Part shown: piece after piece, positions 49,947 through 60,208 of the stretch
How the letters are laid out: every line of letters begins with the position of its first letter
Numbering within the stretch: position 1 is the stretch's first letter
NCBI GenBank assembly: GCA_964534125.1
Contig: CAZHOJ010000002.1
Location: 1 to 64,000, forward strand
Direction: 5' to 3'
DNA: 64,000 bases
Source of the DNA: 2-02-FULL-55-14 sp964534125
GTDB lineage: Bacteria; Bacteroidota; Ignavibacteria; UBA10030
Notes under the pieces: model-generated
Seen by the model: only the letters and a program-made list of their open reading frames with translations
Databases searched by the model: none
Told to the model about the DNA's origin: nothing
Program-made: the position numbers and the translations under genes

Positions 49947-51887
49947 ATGCTGCGATCGCGTATGGGGCGCCTGACCTTCCTCATCTCACTTCTTTCTTCT
50001 TGCCCCTTTCTTCCTCTCAGTTCTCAGTCTGCAGTAGAACTGCGCGGCGTCTGGTTCACGCCCCGCGTCGGGACCGGATTCATGTCGAAGGCCGAGATCG
50101 GGAGGGGCATGGACTCCATCGCGGCAGCCAATTTCAACGTCGTCTATTTCAATGCCTGGAGCAGGGGATTCCCGCTTTTCCGAAGCGAGGTGTTCCATGC
50201 AGAGACCGGATACTATACGGATCCTTCAGCAGGGGACAGGGACATCCTGCAAGAGGCCATCGGCGAGGCGCATCGGGCGGGGCTCGAGATCGAAGCGTGG
50301 ATGGAATACGGGTTCGCGGGATGGTGGTCGGGATACAATCTGCCCGGAATGCCCAAGGGCCCGCTCTTCGAGGTTCATCCTGATTGGACGGCGAGGGACA
50401 GGAACGGCAACGACCTGATCGGCAACCCGGAGGGGACACAGTTCTATTGGCTCGGGCATAACAACCGCGAGGCCCGGGATTTTCTCCGGGACCTCCACGT
50501 GGAGATCGCACAGAGATACGATGTGGACGGGATAGAACTGGACCGCGTGCGGTACCCCGGCCACGATCTCGGATACGACAGCGCCTCCGTCACCTGGTAC
50601 CGCGCCGAGCACAGCGATTCGCTCCCCCCGTCGAATGTGAGCGATCCGTCATGGATGCGATGGCGGGCGGACAAATTGAACGCATGGCACAAAGAGGTCT
50701 ACGATTCGATCAAAGCCATCAATCCGGAGCTCATCGTTTCGAACGCTCCAAGTCACTACGCCTCCGGCGCAGGTACCTACCCTGCATACAGCAATTACCT
50801 TCAGGACTGGAAGGCGTGGCTTGAAGGAGGCTATCTCGACGGCGCGCAGGTGCAGATGTATGTCTCGTCGTCCATCCTTGCAGGTTACATCCCATCAGCA
50901 CTGTACGGCCTCAGCTCAGCTTCAGCAGATCTCGTGTATGCAGGAATGGCAGCAGTGGCGAACACGAACATATTCGCTCCGGACGAGATCATCCGGCTCG
51001 TCACAACCGCCCGGAACGGAGGACTCAGCGGGCAATCATGGTGGTATCATACTGATCTGCAGAATCTTGGATACTACACAGTGCTCAGGAATGCGGCATA
51101 TCAGGAAAGGGCGGACGTTCCCCATCGCCCGGAACTCTGGCGACCCGAACCCATACAGCTATCCGACGGCCTTGCCGTACGCTCATCGGGATTCCAGCAG
51201 GTCTCCTTCGTGAATGCAGCAGGAGGAAGCGTCTCCTATGCGCCTGCAACTGGGGTGGACTCCATGTCGTTCATGGCGACGGTTCCCTATGAGGGATCCT
51301 ACGAACTCTACGCGTATGTCCCCGACGGCCTGAACAACCTGACCTCCACGGCGCCATATCGGGTCAGACTGTCCATGGATATGGATACGACCGTCATCCT
51401 CGACCAGGCGGCTTCGGCGGTGAAAGGCTGGACCAAACTGGCAGACGTTTTTCTGCACTCCGGGACAGCCGAGCACATTCTGACTGTATCCAACAACGGT
51501 ATCGGGACCGGGAAGAATGTCGTTGCGGACGATATCATGCTGATCCTGAACCGTCGCCTGACCCCGTCACTGGTCACCTCTGCGCCGAGAGATCCGGTTC
51601 CCGTTCCCGCCGCCCATCGGATATCCCGGGCTTTTCCGAATCCGTTCAATCCATCGACGACCTTCAGCGTCGAGCTGTCCGTGCCTGCGCACATCGGGGT
51701 GTCCGTGTTCGACCTGCTCGGCCGAAAGGTGGCGATGGTTCATGACGCCCGGTACAGCCCGGGTACACACATGATACCCGTCTCAATTGGCAACTTTGCG
51801 AGCGGGACGTATGTCGCGGTGTTCAGCATCAAGGATGACGACGGATCGGTGACTCTGTTCCCCCGCAGGATGATCCTGATGCGCTGA
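49947..51887 (+). CDS. Secreted GHL10 glycoside hydrolase with T9SS sorting domain
   Basis: 646 residues. A paralog of the hydrolase half of the preceding gene: VELRGVWFTPRVGTGFMSK, FNVVYFNAWSRGFPLF, IEAWMEYGFAGWW, DVDGIELDRVRYPG, AQVQMYVSSS. After the barrel (to about 410) comes a beta-rich module at about 430-545 (PYEGSYELYAYVPDGLN, WTKLADVFLHSG) like golvesin/CBM-type sheets, then a T9SS C-terminal domain (FPNPFNPSTTF, VFDLLGRKVA, SGTYVAVF). Start ATG 49947 is chosen because AAGGAG lies 5 nt ahead and a signal peptide (MGRLTFLISLLSSCPFLPLS) follows. Surface-attached or released, hydrolysing an unidentified glycan. Confidence 0.85.
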   Translation: MLRSRMGRLTFLISLLSSCPFLPLSSQSAVELRGVWFTPRVGTGFMSKAEIGRGMDSIAAANFNVVYFNAWSRGFPLFRSEVFHAETGYYTDPSAGDRDILQEAIGEAHRAGLEIEAWMEYGFAGWWSGYNLPGMPKGPLFEVHPDWTARDRNGNDLIGNPEGTQFYWLGHNNREARDFLRDLHVEIAQRYDVDGIELDRVRYPGHDLGYDSASVTWYRAEHSDSLPPSNVSDPSWMRWRADKLNAWHKEVYDSIKAINPELIVSNAPSHYASGAGTYPAYSNYLQDWKAWLEGGYLDGAQVQMYVSSSILAGYIPSALYGLSSASADLVYAGMAAVANTNIFAPDEIIRLVTTARNGGLSGQSWWYHTDLQNLGYYTVLRNAAYQERADVPHRPELWRPEPIQLSDGLAVRSSGFQQVSFVNAAGGSVSYAPATGVDSMSFMATVPYEGSYELYAYVPDGLNNLTSTAPYRVRLSMDMDTTVILDQAASAVKGWTKLADVFLHSGTAEHILTVSNNGIGTGKNVVADDIMLILNRRLTPSLVTSAPRDPVPVPAAHRISRAFPNPFNPSTTFSVELSVPAHIGVSVFDLLGRKVAMVHDARYSPGTHMIPVSIGNFASGTYVAVFSIKDDDGSVTLFPRRMILMR

Positions 51888-51969
51888 GTTCAACTTGATA
51901 CACCTTTATTTGTTCTCTACCTTGGTGCATGGTTTTTCCTCTGAAAAGGACATAATGCAGGAGCCGATC

Positions 51970-53409
51970 ATGAGAACCGTCTCGACAACATTTCTCATTC
52001 TCTTTCTATCATGCACACTTCTCGGCCAGGCCCAATGGAGGTATCAGCGGTCTATCCCATTCCCGGCATCGGACACGAGTTACGTTCAACCCTTCCTATG
52101 TACAGTTACAGAGGGAGGGCGGCTGTACGTCATCTCCTCGAGCCTGACGAACGCCTCCGCGAGGAACGCGGTCTGGTATGCGGATTCGAACGATACGGAG
52201 ATGAAGAAGCTCGTCGACTATGCCCTGACTGGCGACTCAGACACCCTCACCGGAAATATCGGGGCGCTCCGGGGCATCACATCGATCGGCGACAATGTGC
52301 TGGTCAATGCGAGCGTCCCATATCCGCGCACGAAGCCGAACACCGTGGGGGCGATGTTCTATTACCCGAATGGGGACACGATGCAGGTGCGGAAGTATGG
52401 ATTCTACTTCAGTAATGCGGGCCACGGGACCTATCATCACGGCGCGAGTATGACGAAGGACTCCGTCGTCATAGCGTGTGTATCGAGCGGCGCAGCAGGG
52501 GGAGGCCCGCGCCTGCGTTCATACAACTTCTCCAGTGCGAACCCTACGCCGGCGGTCGGCTCGTGGTCGACTGAGACCGAGATCGAGCTGAACGTCCAGC
52601 ATACGGCCGGAGCAGACATCATCCGAGATGTCGCACTGGTTCCAGGCGGCGACTATGATACGTCGATTACTCCCATCTACACATCGCGCAACTCCTCCCC
52701 GAATGTTTCAACGGGAGGAATCGCCGTGTGGACAGGTGGAACGCAGCTTGCAATGGGGCAGATTGTGAACCAGGCATATGTTGGTTATACGTCCAGCAGA
52801 ATATCAGATGCCACAGGCCTTTTGAGTTTTTCGCCTGCCGTAGCGAACGGCATCACGGTCGATAAGAGCGGCTATCTTTGGGTCGCGGGCATCGATTCCA
52901 CGAAACGCTGGGTGAAGGCATTCGATGTGAGCGGAATACTGGCATCTGAGGTCGCAGACCTGCCGTCGCAGAACAACCAGGATGGGTTCAGTGCTGATCC
53001 GAGCGGTGCACCGATGATCGCTCCCGTCGACGTCGCACTCACAGCCGACGGGCTCACGGCCTATGTGCCCGATGCAGTCGCGCAGGTCGTGTATCAGTTC
53101 AAGTACACGACGGCCACCTCGGTCGAGCCTGCACCGCAGGTTCCGCAGGAATTCACGCTCTACCAGAACTATCCCAATCCGTTCAATCCTTCTACGATCA
53201 TCGCCTTCACACTCCCGCAGTCGATGAAGGTCCGTCTGACCGTCTCGAACCTCATCGGGCAAACGGTGGCAACGCTGGCTGATGGGGTCATGCCTGCAGG
53301 GAATCACCACAGGTTCTTCACCGGTGACAACCTCCCCAGCGGGCAGTACATCTACACGCTCACAACACCCGAAGGATCTGTCTCCCGCAGTATGACGCTC
53401 GTGAAGTAG
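51970..53409 (+). CDS. T9SS-secreted beta-propeller-like protein
   Basis: 479 residues. Signal peptide MRTVSTTFLILFLSCTLLGQA from ATG 51970 (GGAG 6 nt ahead). The central 360 residues consist of beta-type repeats with ISSSLTNASARNAVWYAD, GNIGALRGITSIGDNVLVN, GITVDKSGYLWVAGID and ALTADGLTAYVPD, which fits a propeller of the NHL/SMP-30 sort. The C-terminal 90 residues are a textbook T9SS sorting domain: YQNYPNPFNPSTIIAFTLP, VSNLIGQTV, LPSGQYIYTL. No enzyme residues are recognised; a binding or scaffold role is possible. The next gene starts 7 bp after the stop. Confidence 0.82.
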   Translation: MRTVSTTFLILFLSCTLLGQAQWRYQRSIPFPASDTSYVQPFLCTVTEGGRLYVISSSLTNASARNAVWYADSNDTEMKKLVDYALTGDSDTLTGNIGALRGITSIGDNVLVNASVPYPRTKPNTVGAMFYYPNGDTMQVRKYGFYFSNAGHGTYHHGASMTKDSVVIACVSSGAAGGGPRLRSYNFSSANPTPAVGSWSTETEIELNVQHTAGADIIRDVALVPGGDYDTSITPIYTSRNSSPNVSTGGIAVWTGGTQLAMGQIVNQAYVGYTSSRISDATGLLSFSPAVANGITVDKSGYLWVAGIDSTKRWVKAFDVSGILASEVADLPSQNNQDGFSADPSGAPMIAPVDVALTADGLTAYVPDAVAQVVYQFKYTTATSVEPAPQVPQEFTLYQNYPNPFNPSTIIAFTLPQSMKVRLTVSNLIGQTVATLADGVMPAGNHHRFFTGDNLPSGQYIYTLTTPEGSVSRSMTLVK

Positions 53410-53416
53410 GAGCGTT

Positions 53417-56400
53417 GTGAACCGGACCTGCTCCATCGTCCTTCTTCTGTCCCTGGGTATCGCCCTCGCGGCGGCTCAGGGACAGAAGGGCAAGCTCTCC
53501 GGGCGTGTCACAGACAAACGCACGGATGAAGAGCTCATCGGGGCCAATGTGTTCCTCGAAGGCACGTCCATGGGGACGACCACCGATATCGAGGGACATT
53601 ATACCATCCTCAATATCCCGCCCGGGACCTACAACGTCATCTGTTCCTATGTCGGTTTCAACCGCCTCACCATGCAGGATGTCGAGATCAATATCGATCG
53701 TACGACTGACCTCGATTTCCGCATGGAGGACGCGACCCTGGAGCAGCGCGAGGTGATCGTCGTCGCCGAGCGGCCGAAGATCATCAAGGACCAGACCTCC
53801 ACCGCACAGACGATCGACCAGGCTCAGCTGAAGGCGGCTCCCATGGAAGGTATCCGCGGCGCGCTCGACCTTGTCGCCGGCTTCCAGAAGGACGAGCAGG
53901 GAAACTACAATGTCCGGGGCTCGGGCGCATACGAGGTGAACTACCAGATCAACGGCGTGCAGCAGATCAATGCCTCGACATCTGCCCCGGGATCGTTCGG
54001 CACGAGCAAGGCGGACAATTCGTGGAAGTACGATGTGAATCCCCTCGCGGTCCAGCAGATCCAGCTCATTTCCGGAGGATTCTCGGCCGAGTACGGCAAC
54101 GCACAGGCGGGCATCGTCAAGGTCGTCTCGAAAGAGGGTAGCCGGGATCTCACCGGTGAGTTCCGCGTTGAGTACCGGCCCCCGGGACAGTACCATTTCG
54201 GTCCGTATGTCTACGATCGCAACAGCTACGAATGGCGGAAATGGGGACGATACGAGAACTGGATAGCCGACCTTAAGGTCATCTCTGAGCAGCTTGGACT
54301 CAACACGCGGCAATCCGGGCTGTACGGCAGGATGTACCAGACACAGACGGCGACGGCTGCGGACTCCGCGGCCTGGCGGAGCATTGTCCAGCAGGAAGCC
54401 CTGTGGGCCTACAATGTCTGGCTGGACAATCATACGCCGCGGGAGGACAATCCCCTCGGCGTCTATGATTACAGGGACCGCGCGTACACGAGGTACATGG
54501 TGGGTTTCGGCGGGCCTCTCGGCCGGGACCCGGAGATGCTCCGGTTCTTCTTCTCGGGAGAGTACCGTAAGGCCCCCACACGGCTTCCCACGGCTGAACG
54601 CGACCTTGTGTTCCAGAATTACCTGCTCAATGTGCTGTATCAGCCGGTGAGCTCGCACAAGTTCAAGTTCATGGGGATGTATCAGAAGTACCGTGGCGGG
54701 ATCTGGTCGGGCTCGCAGGACATCCGCTGGGCCGGCCTCGCTTTCAGTCCTCCCGGCGTGTCGACCAAATACTACATCAACACAGACCCTGTGCGCACCG
54801 AACTGACGCTGACGCAGAGCATCAACTGGGTATACACCATCAGCAACACGTCCTTTCTCGAAGCGACGTTGTCTCATCAGACCGAGACCTACGAACTTCC
54901 GTACGAGTACCTGGCAGGGTACGAATCCTCGGTCGACAGGCTCGACAGCCTCAGCGATGCCTCTGGTTCCGTCCTGCGCGCCGGCATCTGGTGGGAAGGG
55001 TCGTACTTTCGCGAGCCCTTCAACTTCAGCACGAACTACTACCAGGACAACAGGACAGAACACACCAGCCTCAGCCTCGACTTCACGGACCAGATCACGA
55101 GCGCGAACCTGCTCAAGGCCGGTGTCCGCGCATATTATTGGGATATGGTGAACAACGGGGTCAATTCGTCGTTTCAGGCCAACTCGTACCTGTTCCGGTC
55201 CGGCTTCGCGGAATACTACACGGCGTATCCATGGCTGGCGGCAGCCTATCTCCAGAACAAGATGGAGTACGAGGGGCTTGTTGCGAACATCGGCGTACGC
55301 GCCGAAGCATACAATTTCCAGGAGCAGGTCGCCGTCGATCTGTTCGACCCGTTCTACCAGGGAACGCTGGGAGGAAATGTCAGACCGATCTATGTGGGGA
55401 ACCCGGCGACCGAGCCGTCGAAGACGCGGTATGTTGTGATGCCCCGGGTGGGGCTTTCCTTCCCGATCGGGGAGAACACCGCGTTCCGGATACAGTACGG
55501 GCACTTCGCATCGATGCCCATTTTTTCGCACGGTCTTTCGCAGCGCACGCAGAGCGGGTGGATCGGGAGGGGAAACCCCAACCTGGAGCCGAAGAAGACG
55601 ATCAACTACGAGTTCGGTGTTCAGCAGGTGCTCGGCGAAGAACATCGGCTGGATGTCGCAATGTACTATAACGACCGGGTAGACCAGATCGGTCTTCGCC
55701 GGGTCGCAGCACTCACCGGGAGCGATGCCCGACCCCGCGGAGCACTGCCGGACAACACGCCGTTGTACCTGTACACGACCTTCGAGAACAATGCATTCGG
55801 GTCGACCGCAGGTATCGAGGTCACATTCGAAAAGATACGGCCCGGCAGATGGAGCTACCGCATCAGCTATAATCTCTCCCAGACGACGGAAGGGAACTAC
55901 GGCCCGGAGGTGATCTTTCCGCCGGGTGTGACCGCCTTCGAGTCCCGGAATTACACGGGACAATTCCTTGCGTCGTCAGACAGGACCCACGTTCTCCGGG
56001 CGCTGGTCCAGTATCGCCTCACCGCTCAGGAAGGCCCTTCGCTGCTCGGGATCTATCCGTTCGAGAATTCGATCGTCAGCATGACCTATTCGGCGCAGTC
56101 GGGCCTTCCGTTCACGTATATCACGGATTTCGACGTCCAGGATATCTTCAACAACAGGAGATACCCGCTGGAATCGGGCGTCGACATCAATGCTGTCAGG
56201 ACGCTCGACCTCTTCGGCAGGCAGTTCATCATGGGTCTGAGGGTCATGAACGTCTTCAACAACAAGTGGCTCACGCCTCAAAGCACGCAGGCCGACCGCA
56301 ACGACTGGGTCGAAAAGGGCGTGACCACTGCCGATCCGGGTACTGACCCGTTGCGGCTCAGCTACATCTCGGCACCGTACAAGACGTATCGCAACATCTC

Positions 56401-56437
56401 ACGCGAGTTCTACATCACGCTCGGTTTTACCCTCTGA
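53417..56437 (+). CDS. TonB-dependent outer-membrane receptor with carboxypeptidase-like N-terminal domain
   Basis: 1006 residues. Start GTG 53417 with AGGAG 5 nt ahead; signal peptide to AAAQGQ. Residues about 24-105 form a carboxypeptidase-D regulatory-like domain (LSGRVTDKRTDEELIGANVFLEGTS...GTTTDIEGHYTILNIPPGTY). The plug domain follows at about 115-225 (VVAERPKIIKDQTSTAQTI, YNVRGSGAYEVNYQINGVQ). The rest is a 22-strand-type barrel rich in aromatic alternation and ends FYITLGFTL with the terminal aromatic-x-Leu for barrel assembly. It would import a large or scarce ligand; the ligand is unknown. No SusD gene accompanies it, so it is not a classic SusCD pair. Confidence 0.9.
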   Translation: MNRTCSIVLLLSLGIALAAAQGQKGKLSGRVTDKRTDEELIGANVFLEGTSMGTTTDIEGHYTILNIPPGTYNVICSYVGFNRLTMQDVEINIDRTTDLDFRMEDATLEQREVIVVAERPKIIKDQTSTAQTIDQAQLKAAPMEGIRGALDLVAGFQKDEQGNYNVRGSGAYEVNYQINGVQQINASTSAPGSFGTSKADNSWKYDVNPLAVQQIQLISGGFSAEYGNAQAGIVKVVSKEGSRDLTGEFRVEYRPPGQYHFGPYVYDRNSYEWRKWGRYENWIADLKVISEQLGLNTRQSGLYGRMYQTQTATAADSAAWRSIVQQEALWAYNVWLDNHTPREDNPLGVYDYRDRAYTRYMVGFGGPLGRDPEMLRFFFSGEYRKAPTRLPTAERDLVFQNYLLNVLYQPVSSHKFKFMGMYQKYRGGIWSGSQDIRWAGLAFSPPGVSTKYYINTDPVRTELTLTQSINWVYTISNTSFLEATLSHQTETYELPYEYLAGYESSVDRLDSLSDASGSVLRAGIWWEGSYFREPFNFSTNYYQDNRTEHTSLSLDFTDQITSANLLKAGVRAYYWDMVNNGVNSSFQANSYLFRSGFAEYYTAYPWLAAAYLQNKMEYEGLVANIGVRAEAYNFQEQVAVDLFDPFYQGTLGGNVRPIYVGNPATEPSKTRYVVMPRVGLSFPIGENTAFRIQYGHFASMPIFSHGLSQRTQSGWIGRGNPNLEPKKTINYEFGVQQVLGEEHRLDVAMYYNDRVDQIGLRRVAALTGSDARPRGALPDNTPLYLYTTFENNAFGSTAGIEVTFEKIRPGRWSYRISYNLSQTTEGNYGPEVIFPPGVTAFESRNYTGQFLASSDRTHVLRALVQYRLTAQEGPSLLGIYPFENSIVSMTYSAQSGLPFTYITDFDVQDIFNNRRYPLESGVDINAVRTLDLFGRQFIMGLRVMNVFNNKWLTPQSTQADRNDWVEKGVTTADPGTDPLRLSYISAPYKTYRNISREFYITLGFTL

Positions 56438-56439
56438 TC

Positions 56440-58530
56440 ATGAGACGCGAAAGAGCCTCCATACGAACCTGCCTCGCCATTGCGTTCCTCATGCTTATGC
56501 ATCCGGTCCCGCTGAGCGCTCAGATCGATGCCCCGACACTGACATTCCGTCGCGGGATGCTCTGGCAGAGCCTGACGACCGGAAAGGTGGGTCCCGTGTT
56601 CCAGAACTGGGACCGTCGCGGAGTAGGACTGGATTGGCCTGGATTCGATGAGACATGGATCGCCCGGAACATCGGCGGTCCGGCCTCGCACCTCGTCACC
56701 GGCGGCTTCTACGTTGGCGCAAAGAATGAGGCTGATTCGGTCTTCGCCGTCGAGGACTGGGCGATCTACGCCAGCACCATTGCGAACGAATCCTCGGCAA
56801 AGTACATCGTCACGAAACACCGTGAGGTGTATCCGGGCGGGGCGAACCACTGGCAGAAGGCCGATCATGCGGCCGGCGAGGAGGTCATCGAAACATCGTG
56901 GGAGCACAACGTCGGTTTCGTCCGGACCGATGCGTCGCAACGTCAGCTCCCGCTCCGCGTGACACGCACTGCGCACCAGTGGAGCGGCTCCCGTCGCGAT
57001 GAGAACTACATCATCTACGAATATACGTTCAGGAACATCTCGGCAGAGGTGAAGGCGCGCGATACGGTGAATGTTGTCCCGGACACGTTGTTCGATGTCT
57101 ACGCACTCGCCGTCTATGCCACGCACGTCAATTCACGCGCATGGACGGTCTTCTTCCCAACGCTGCCCCCGGGATCGCGCGGCACGTACCATTTCAACAC
57201 GCCCTTGAACTCGCCCACACCCAGCGGCGCTCTCATCGGGAACATGATGTGGGCGCGGTCAGGAGACTATCTGAACACGGTCTCCGATGAGGAGTACATG
57301 CGGAGCGCCACGCAGGGGCCTATCCAGGCGAGCGGGGACCCGACGGGCGAATGGCTGGCGCCGGGTCACGTGGGTGTGAAACTTCTCTACGCGTCGCCGA
57401 ACAAGCTCGGTCAGGCATCTCGTGTGAACAAGGTCGGCTGGTCGGGGGCAAGCCCGTCCATCGACCTTTCAGGACCGTTCACGAACCGGGCGACCATGCA
57501 GTCGCGCTACGATGTCCTGCAGGATCCCGCGAACGCGAGCAACTTCATCTCCTCGTCAGGCGATACAACGCAGATGCGTCGCACCCGGGTGTGGTCCCTG
57601 ATGTCCCTCGGTCCGTGGGACCTTGCCCCGGGCGATTCATTCGTCGTCGCACTGGCGGAGATCGTTGACGGCGTGGATTATGCGAGGACGGTCGACCCGC
57701 AATCGAGCAAGTCGAGCATCGCAGCGGGATCATCGATCTTTTTCAGCACCGTGAGAAAGGCTCAGGAGACGTATACCAACGGCCTGAACCATCCTGACCC
57801 TCCGGCCGCTCCCGCCTTCAGCCTGGATTTTTTCCGCGACCGCCCGGGATTCGCTGCGACGGTGATCACATGGGGGACGGAAGCCGAGATGCTGCCCGAC
57901 CCCGATGACGGGACGTTCGACCTCGCCGGGTATCGTGTGTACCGGTCATCGTATCTTCCGATCGGACCATGGGACCTCGTGGGATCTGTCCCCCGTGGTG
58001 ACCTCGGATACTATGATCCGTCTTCAGGAAGATACTCTTTCGTGGACTCGACGGGTGACATAGGCACGGGATACTACTATTCCATCACGGCCTACGATAC
58101 GGGCAAGACCAGCTGGCCTGTGAACCCGGCACACGTGTTCCAGGAGACCAATTCGAACCGCGTTCCCCCGCTGGAGTCCTCGATATTCGCCAACAGGACC
58201 ACCACACCCTTCAAGACGACGCTCCCTTCGACAGCCTCGCTTGACGATGTGCTCGTGGTTCCCAATCCCTTTGTGATAGGGGAGGGATTCTCCCAACCGG
58301 CCCTGGGGGACGAGATCCAGTTCGTGAACATCCCGAACCCTGCAACGGTCAGGATCTACACGGTCCGGGGTGACCTGCTCAAGACGATCGTGGTCCCGGA
58401 CAACTTCGGCGGGATCGTCAGCTGGAACCAGGTGACAGACTACGGGCAGTTCGTGGAGAGTGGCGTGTTCATATTCCACATCGATTCTCCCTTCGGAAAG
58501 AAGGTCGGGAAGTTCGCGATAGTGAGATGA
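56440..58530 (+). CDS. Secreted protein with T9SS-like C-terminal domain
   Basis: 696 residues. Signal peptide ending PVPLSAQ. The central part contains YIIYEYTFRNISAEVKARDTV and VWSLMSLGPWDLAPGDSFVVALAEIVDG, a style found in large secreted Bacteroidota/Ignavibacteria proteins of unknown role. An FN3-like part (FDLAGYRVYRSSYLPIGPWDLV, TGYYYSITAYDTG) is at about 490-560. The end (LVVPNPFVIGEG...NIPNPATVRIYTVRGDLLKTI...SGVFIFHI) is a divergent T9SS sorting domain. It sits between a TonB receptor (2 bp before) and a PorV-like barrel (4-bp overlap); such trios suggest a surface complex. Confidence 0.72.
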   Translation: MRRERASIRTCLAIAFLMLMHPVPLSAQIDAPTLTFRRGMLWQSLTTGKVGPVFQNWDRRGVGLDWPGFDETWIARNIGGPASHLVTGGFYVGAKNEADSVFAVEDWAIYASTIANESSAKYIVTKHREVYPGGANHWQKADHAAGEEVIETSWEHNVGFVRTDASQRQLPLRVTRTAHQWSGSRRDENYIIYEYTFRNISAEVKARDTVNVVPDTLFDVYALAVYATHVNSRAWTVFFPTLPPGSRGTYHFNTPLNSPTPSGALIGNMMWARSGDYLNTVSDEEYMRSATQGPIQASGDPTGEWLAPGHVGVKLLYASPNKLGQASRVNKVGWSGASPSIDLSGPFTNRATMQSRYDVLQDPANASNFISSSGDTTQMRRTRVWSLMSLGPWDLAPGDSFVVALAEIVDGVDYARTVDPQSSKSSIAAGSSIFFSTVRKAQETYTNGLNHPDPPAAPAFSLDFFRDRPGFAATVITWGTEAEMLPDPDDGTFDLAGYRVYRSSYLPIGPWDLVGSVPRGDLGYYDPSSGRYSFVDSTGDIGTGYYYSITAYDTGKTSWPVNPAHVFQETNSNRVPPLESSIFANRTTTPFKTTLPSTASLDDVLVVPNPFVIGEGFSQPALGDEIQFVNIPNPATVRIYTVRGDLLKTIVVPDNFGGIVSWNQVTDYGQFVESGVFIFHIDSPFGKKVGKFAIVR

Positions 58531-59477
58531 GAACGGGAAGAGCACATATCGCAGCGCTCGCATTCGTCATTCTTCTTGGTTCGGCCGCCTCAGCGCAGTC
58601 GTTCAAGCGGACCGGGACTTCGGGATTTGTCTTCCTGGAGATCCCGGTATCGGCGCGGTATGCCGCGATGGGGGAGAGCGCGCTCGCGGGGATGGAGACC
58701 GGAGCATTAGGCCTCTTCCTGAATCCCGCATCGGTCCCCTTCGGGCAGGAGCGGCACGCAGCTGGTCTGTCGTATGCCCCGTGGCTCGCAGATATCGCAC
58801 ATGTCGCATGCGCGTATGCGTTCCGGTCGGATGCAGGGACGTTCGGCGTGACCGTGAACGCATTCGACTACGGCTCAATGACGCGCACAGTACGAACGGT
58901 CGGAGCACGGGAATACACCTCGGCCGGGACATTTGATGCCACGGCGCTGGCCGTTGGAGTGAGCTATGCCAGGCGGCTGACAGACCGTTTTTCGTTCGGA
59001 CTGACGGCGAAATACGTCGAGGAGCGCATCGATATCTACAAGGCTTCGAACGTGCTGCTTGACGGGGGAGTATTGTACAACACCGGTTTCCATACGCTCC
59101 GCATCGCAGCGGTCGTCCAGAATTTCGGGACAGAGACGGCATTCAGGAACGATGTGTTCGGCATGCCGGCCCTGCTTCGGATGGGTGCGGCGATGGAAGT
59201 AGTGGGAGAGATGGGGAGCGACCTTCGGGTGACTGCGACTGCGGAGGCGGTCCATCCAAGCGACAATGATGAACGCGTGCAGGTGGGGATCGAAGCTGCC
59301 TGGACCGAGGCTGTCATGATCCGCTACGGTCACAAGTTCCTGTACGACGAGGAGGACCACAGCTTCGGCCTTGGCGTGAGGACGAACATCGGAGTGGCCG
59401 TCGAGGCGGACTTTGCCTACGTGCTCTACGGACGGCTCGGTGATGTCCTGAGATTCTCGATACAGATGGGGCTCTGA
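58527..59477 (+). CDS. PorV/PorQ-family outer-membrane barrel protein
   Basis: 316 residues. Signal peptide to AASAQS. The mature start GFVFLEIPVSARYAAMGESALAG...GALGLFLNPAS is the PorV/PorQ (UPF0164) signature, followed by alternating beta strands (YAPWLADIAHVACAYAF, RRLTDRFSFGLTAKYVEERI) and a barrel-type end LRFSIQMGL. PorV shuttles T9SS substrates on the cell surface; PorQ-type relatives are less understood. The start overlaps the preceding gene by 4 bp. It may serve the T9SS cargo proteins encoded just upstream. Confidence 0.88.
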   Translation: MRTGRAHIAALAFVILLGSAASAQSFKRTGTSGFVFLEIPVSARYAAMGESALAGMETGALGLFLNPASVPFGQERHAAGLSYAPWLADIAHVACAYAFRSDAGTFGVTVNAFDYGSMTRTVRTVGAREYTSAGTFDATALAVGVSYARRLTDRFSFGLTAKYVEERIDIYKASNVLLDGGVLYNTGFHTLRIAAVVQNFGTETAFRNDVFGMPALLRMGAAMEVVGEMGSDLRVTATAEAVHPSDNDERVQVGIEAAWTEAVMIRYGHKFLYDEEDHSFGLGVRTNIGVAVEADFAYVLYGRLGDVLRFSIQMGL

Positions 59478-60206
59478 GTGAAGCGGATTCTCGCCATATG
59501 CCTGTTGACCATCCTGGCTGTCGTCGCAGCGGAGGCGCAGGTCCGCTCCGCCCAGATCGGAGCCGGCGCGACATGGGCCTTCGACCTGAAACCGACCGTG
59601 AACAGGGTCTCGGGGTACAGCTCATTTGCAGGTATCGGCATTCGGCTCTCAGAAAGTCTTCTGTTGACCTTCAATACCGGCTATGACCATCTTACGGTTC
59701 AGCAGGATTCGGCCCTTGAAAAATGGAACTGGAGGTTCTGGGAGTCCCGATATCGCGGAAATATCTCGTTCACACTTAATTCTGCCGACTCAGCAAATAT
59801 CGATGTGCGTTTCAGCCCGCTGCAGACTCTGGGTGTCCTTCCCGTCGTCGTTGGGGTGGCATTTGAGCTGAATCCCCTTGAGGATCTTTTCATTGTCCCA
59901 CGAGCCGGGATCGGCATCGCGTTCTATACGCGCAAGCTGTACCTCGAGGAAGCGTGGAGCAGGTATTTCGCGTCGGTGGATTATACGTATGAGTACGACT
60001 ATCTGAACTTCGCCGACCCAAAAGTGGGCAATCCCGTCATGACCCAGCTTGGGTTGGACGCATCATATGCTGTCTCGGACATCCTCGTAGTGACGCTGCA
60101 TCTGCGGCACGCATATATCCTCGAAGGGCCGGGAGGAACAGGTCATGAGAACCTTCCGTTCCGTCAATCCTTCACAGGGCTGTTGATGCTCGAATTTCCG
60201 TATTGA
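59478..60206 (+). CDS. Outer-membrane beta-barrel protein, unknown function
   Basis: 242 residues; start GTG 59478 directly after the PorV-like stop. Signal peptide MKRILAICLLTILAVVAAEAQ. The remainder is a series of amphipathic strands (SSFAGIGIRLSESLLLTFNTGYDHLTV, LFIVPRAGIGIAFYTRKLYL) and ends SFTGLLMLEFPY with a C-terminal aromatic, as in outer-membrane barrels. No family recognised. Its place in the block suggests a part in the same surface assembly. Confidence 0.7.
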   Translation: MKRILAICLLTILAVVAAEAQVRSAQIGAGATWAFDLKPTVNRVSGYSSFAGIGIRLSESLLLTFNTGYDHLTVQQDSALEKWNWRFWESRYRGNISFTLNSADSANIDVRFSPLQTLGVLPVVVGVAFELNPLEDLFIVPRAGIGIAFYTRKLYLEEAWSRYFASVDYTYEYDYLNFADPKVGNPVMTQLGLDASYAVSDILVVTLHLRHAYILEGPGGTGHENLPFRQSFTGLLMLEFPY

Positions 60207-60208
60207 CC

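Noticed and set aside
53360..55963. Minus-strand open frame of 867 codons
   Set aside because: It lies fully antisense to the TonB receptor gene, whose plug and barrel features are clear; high GC at third positions keeps the opposite frame open.
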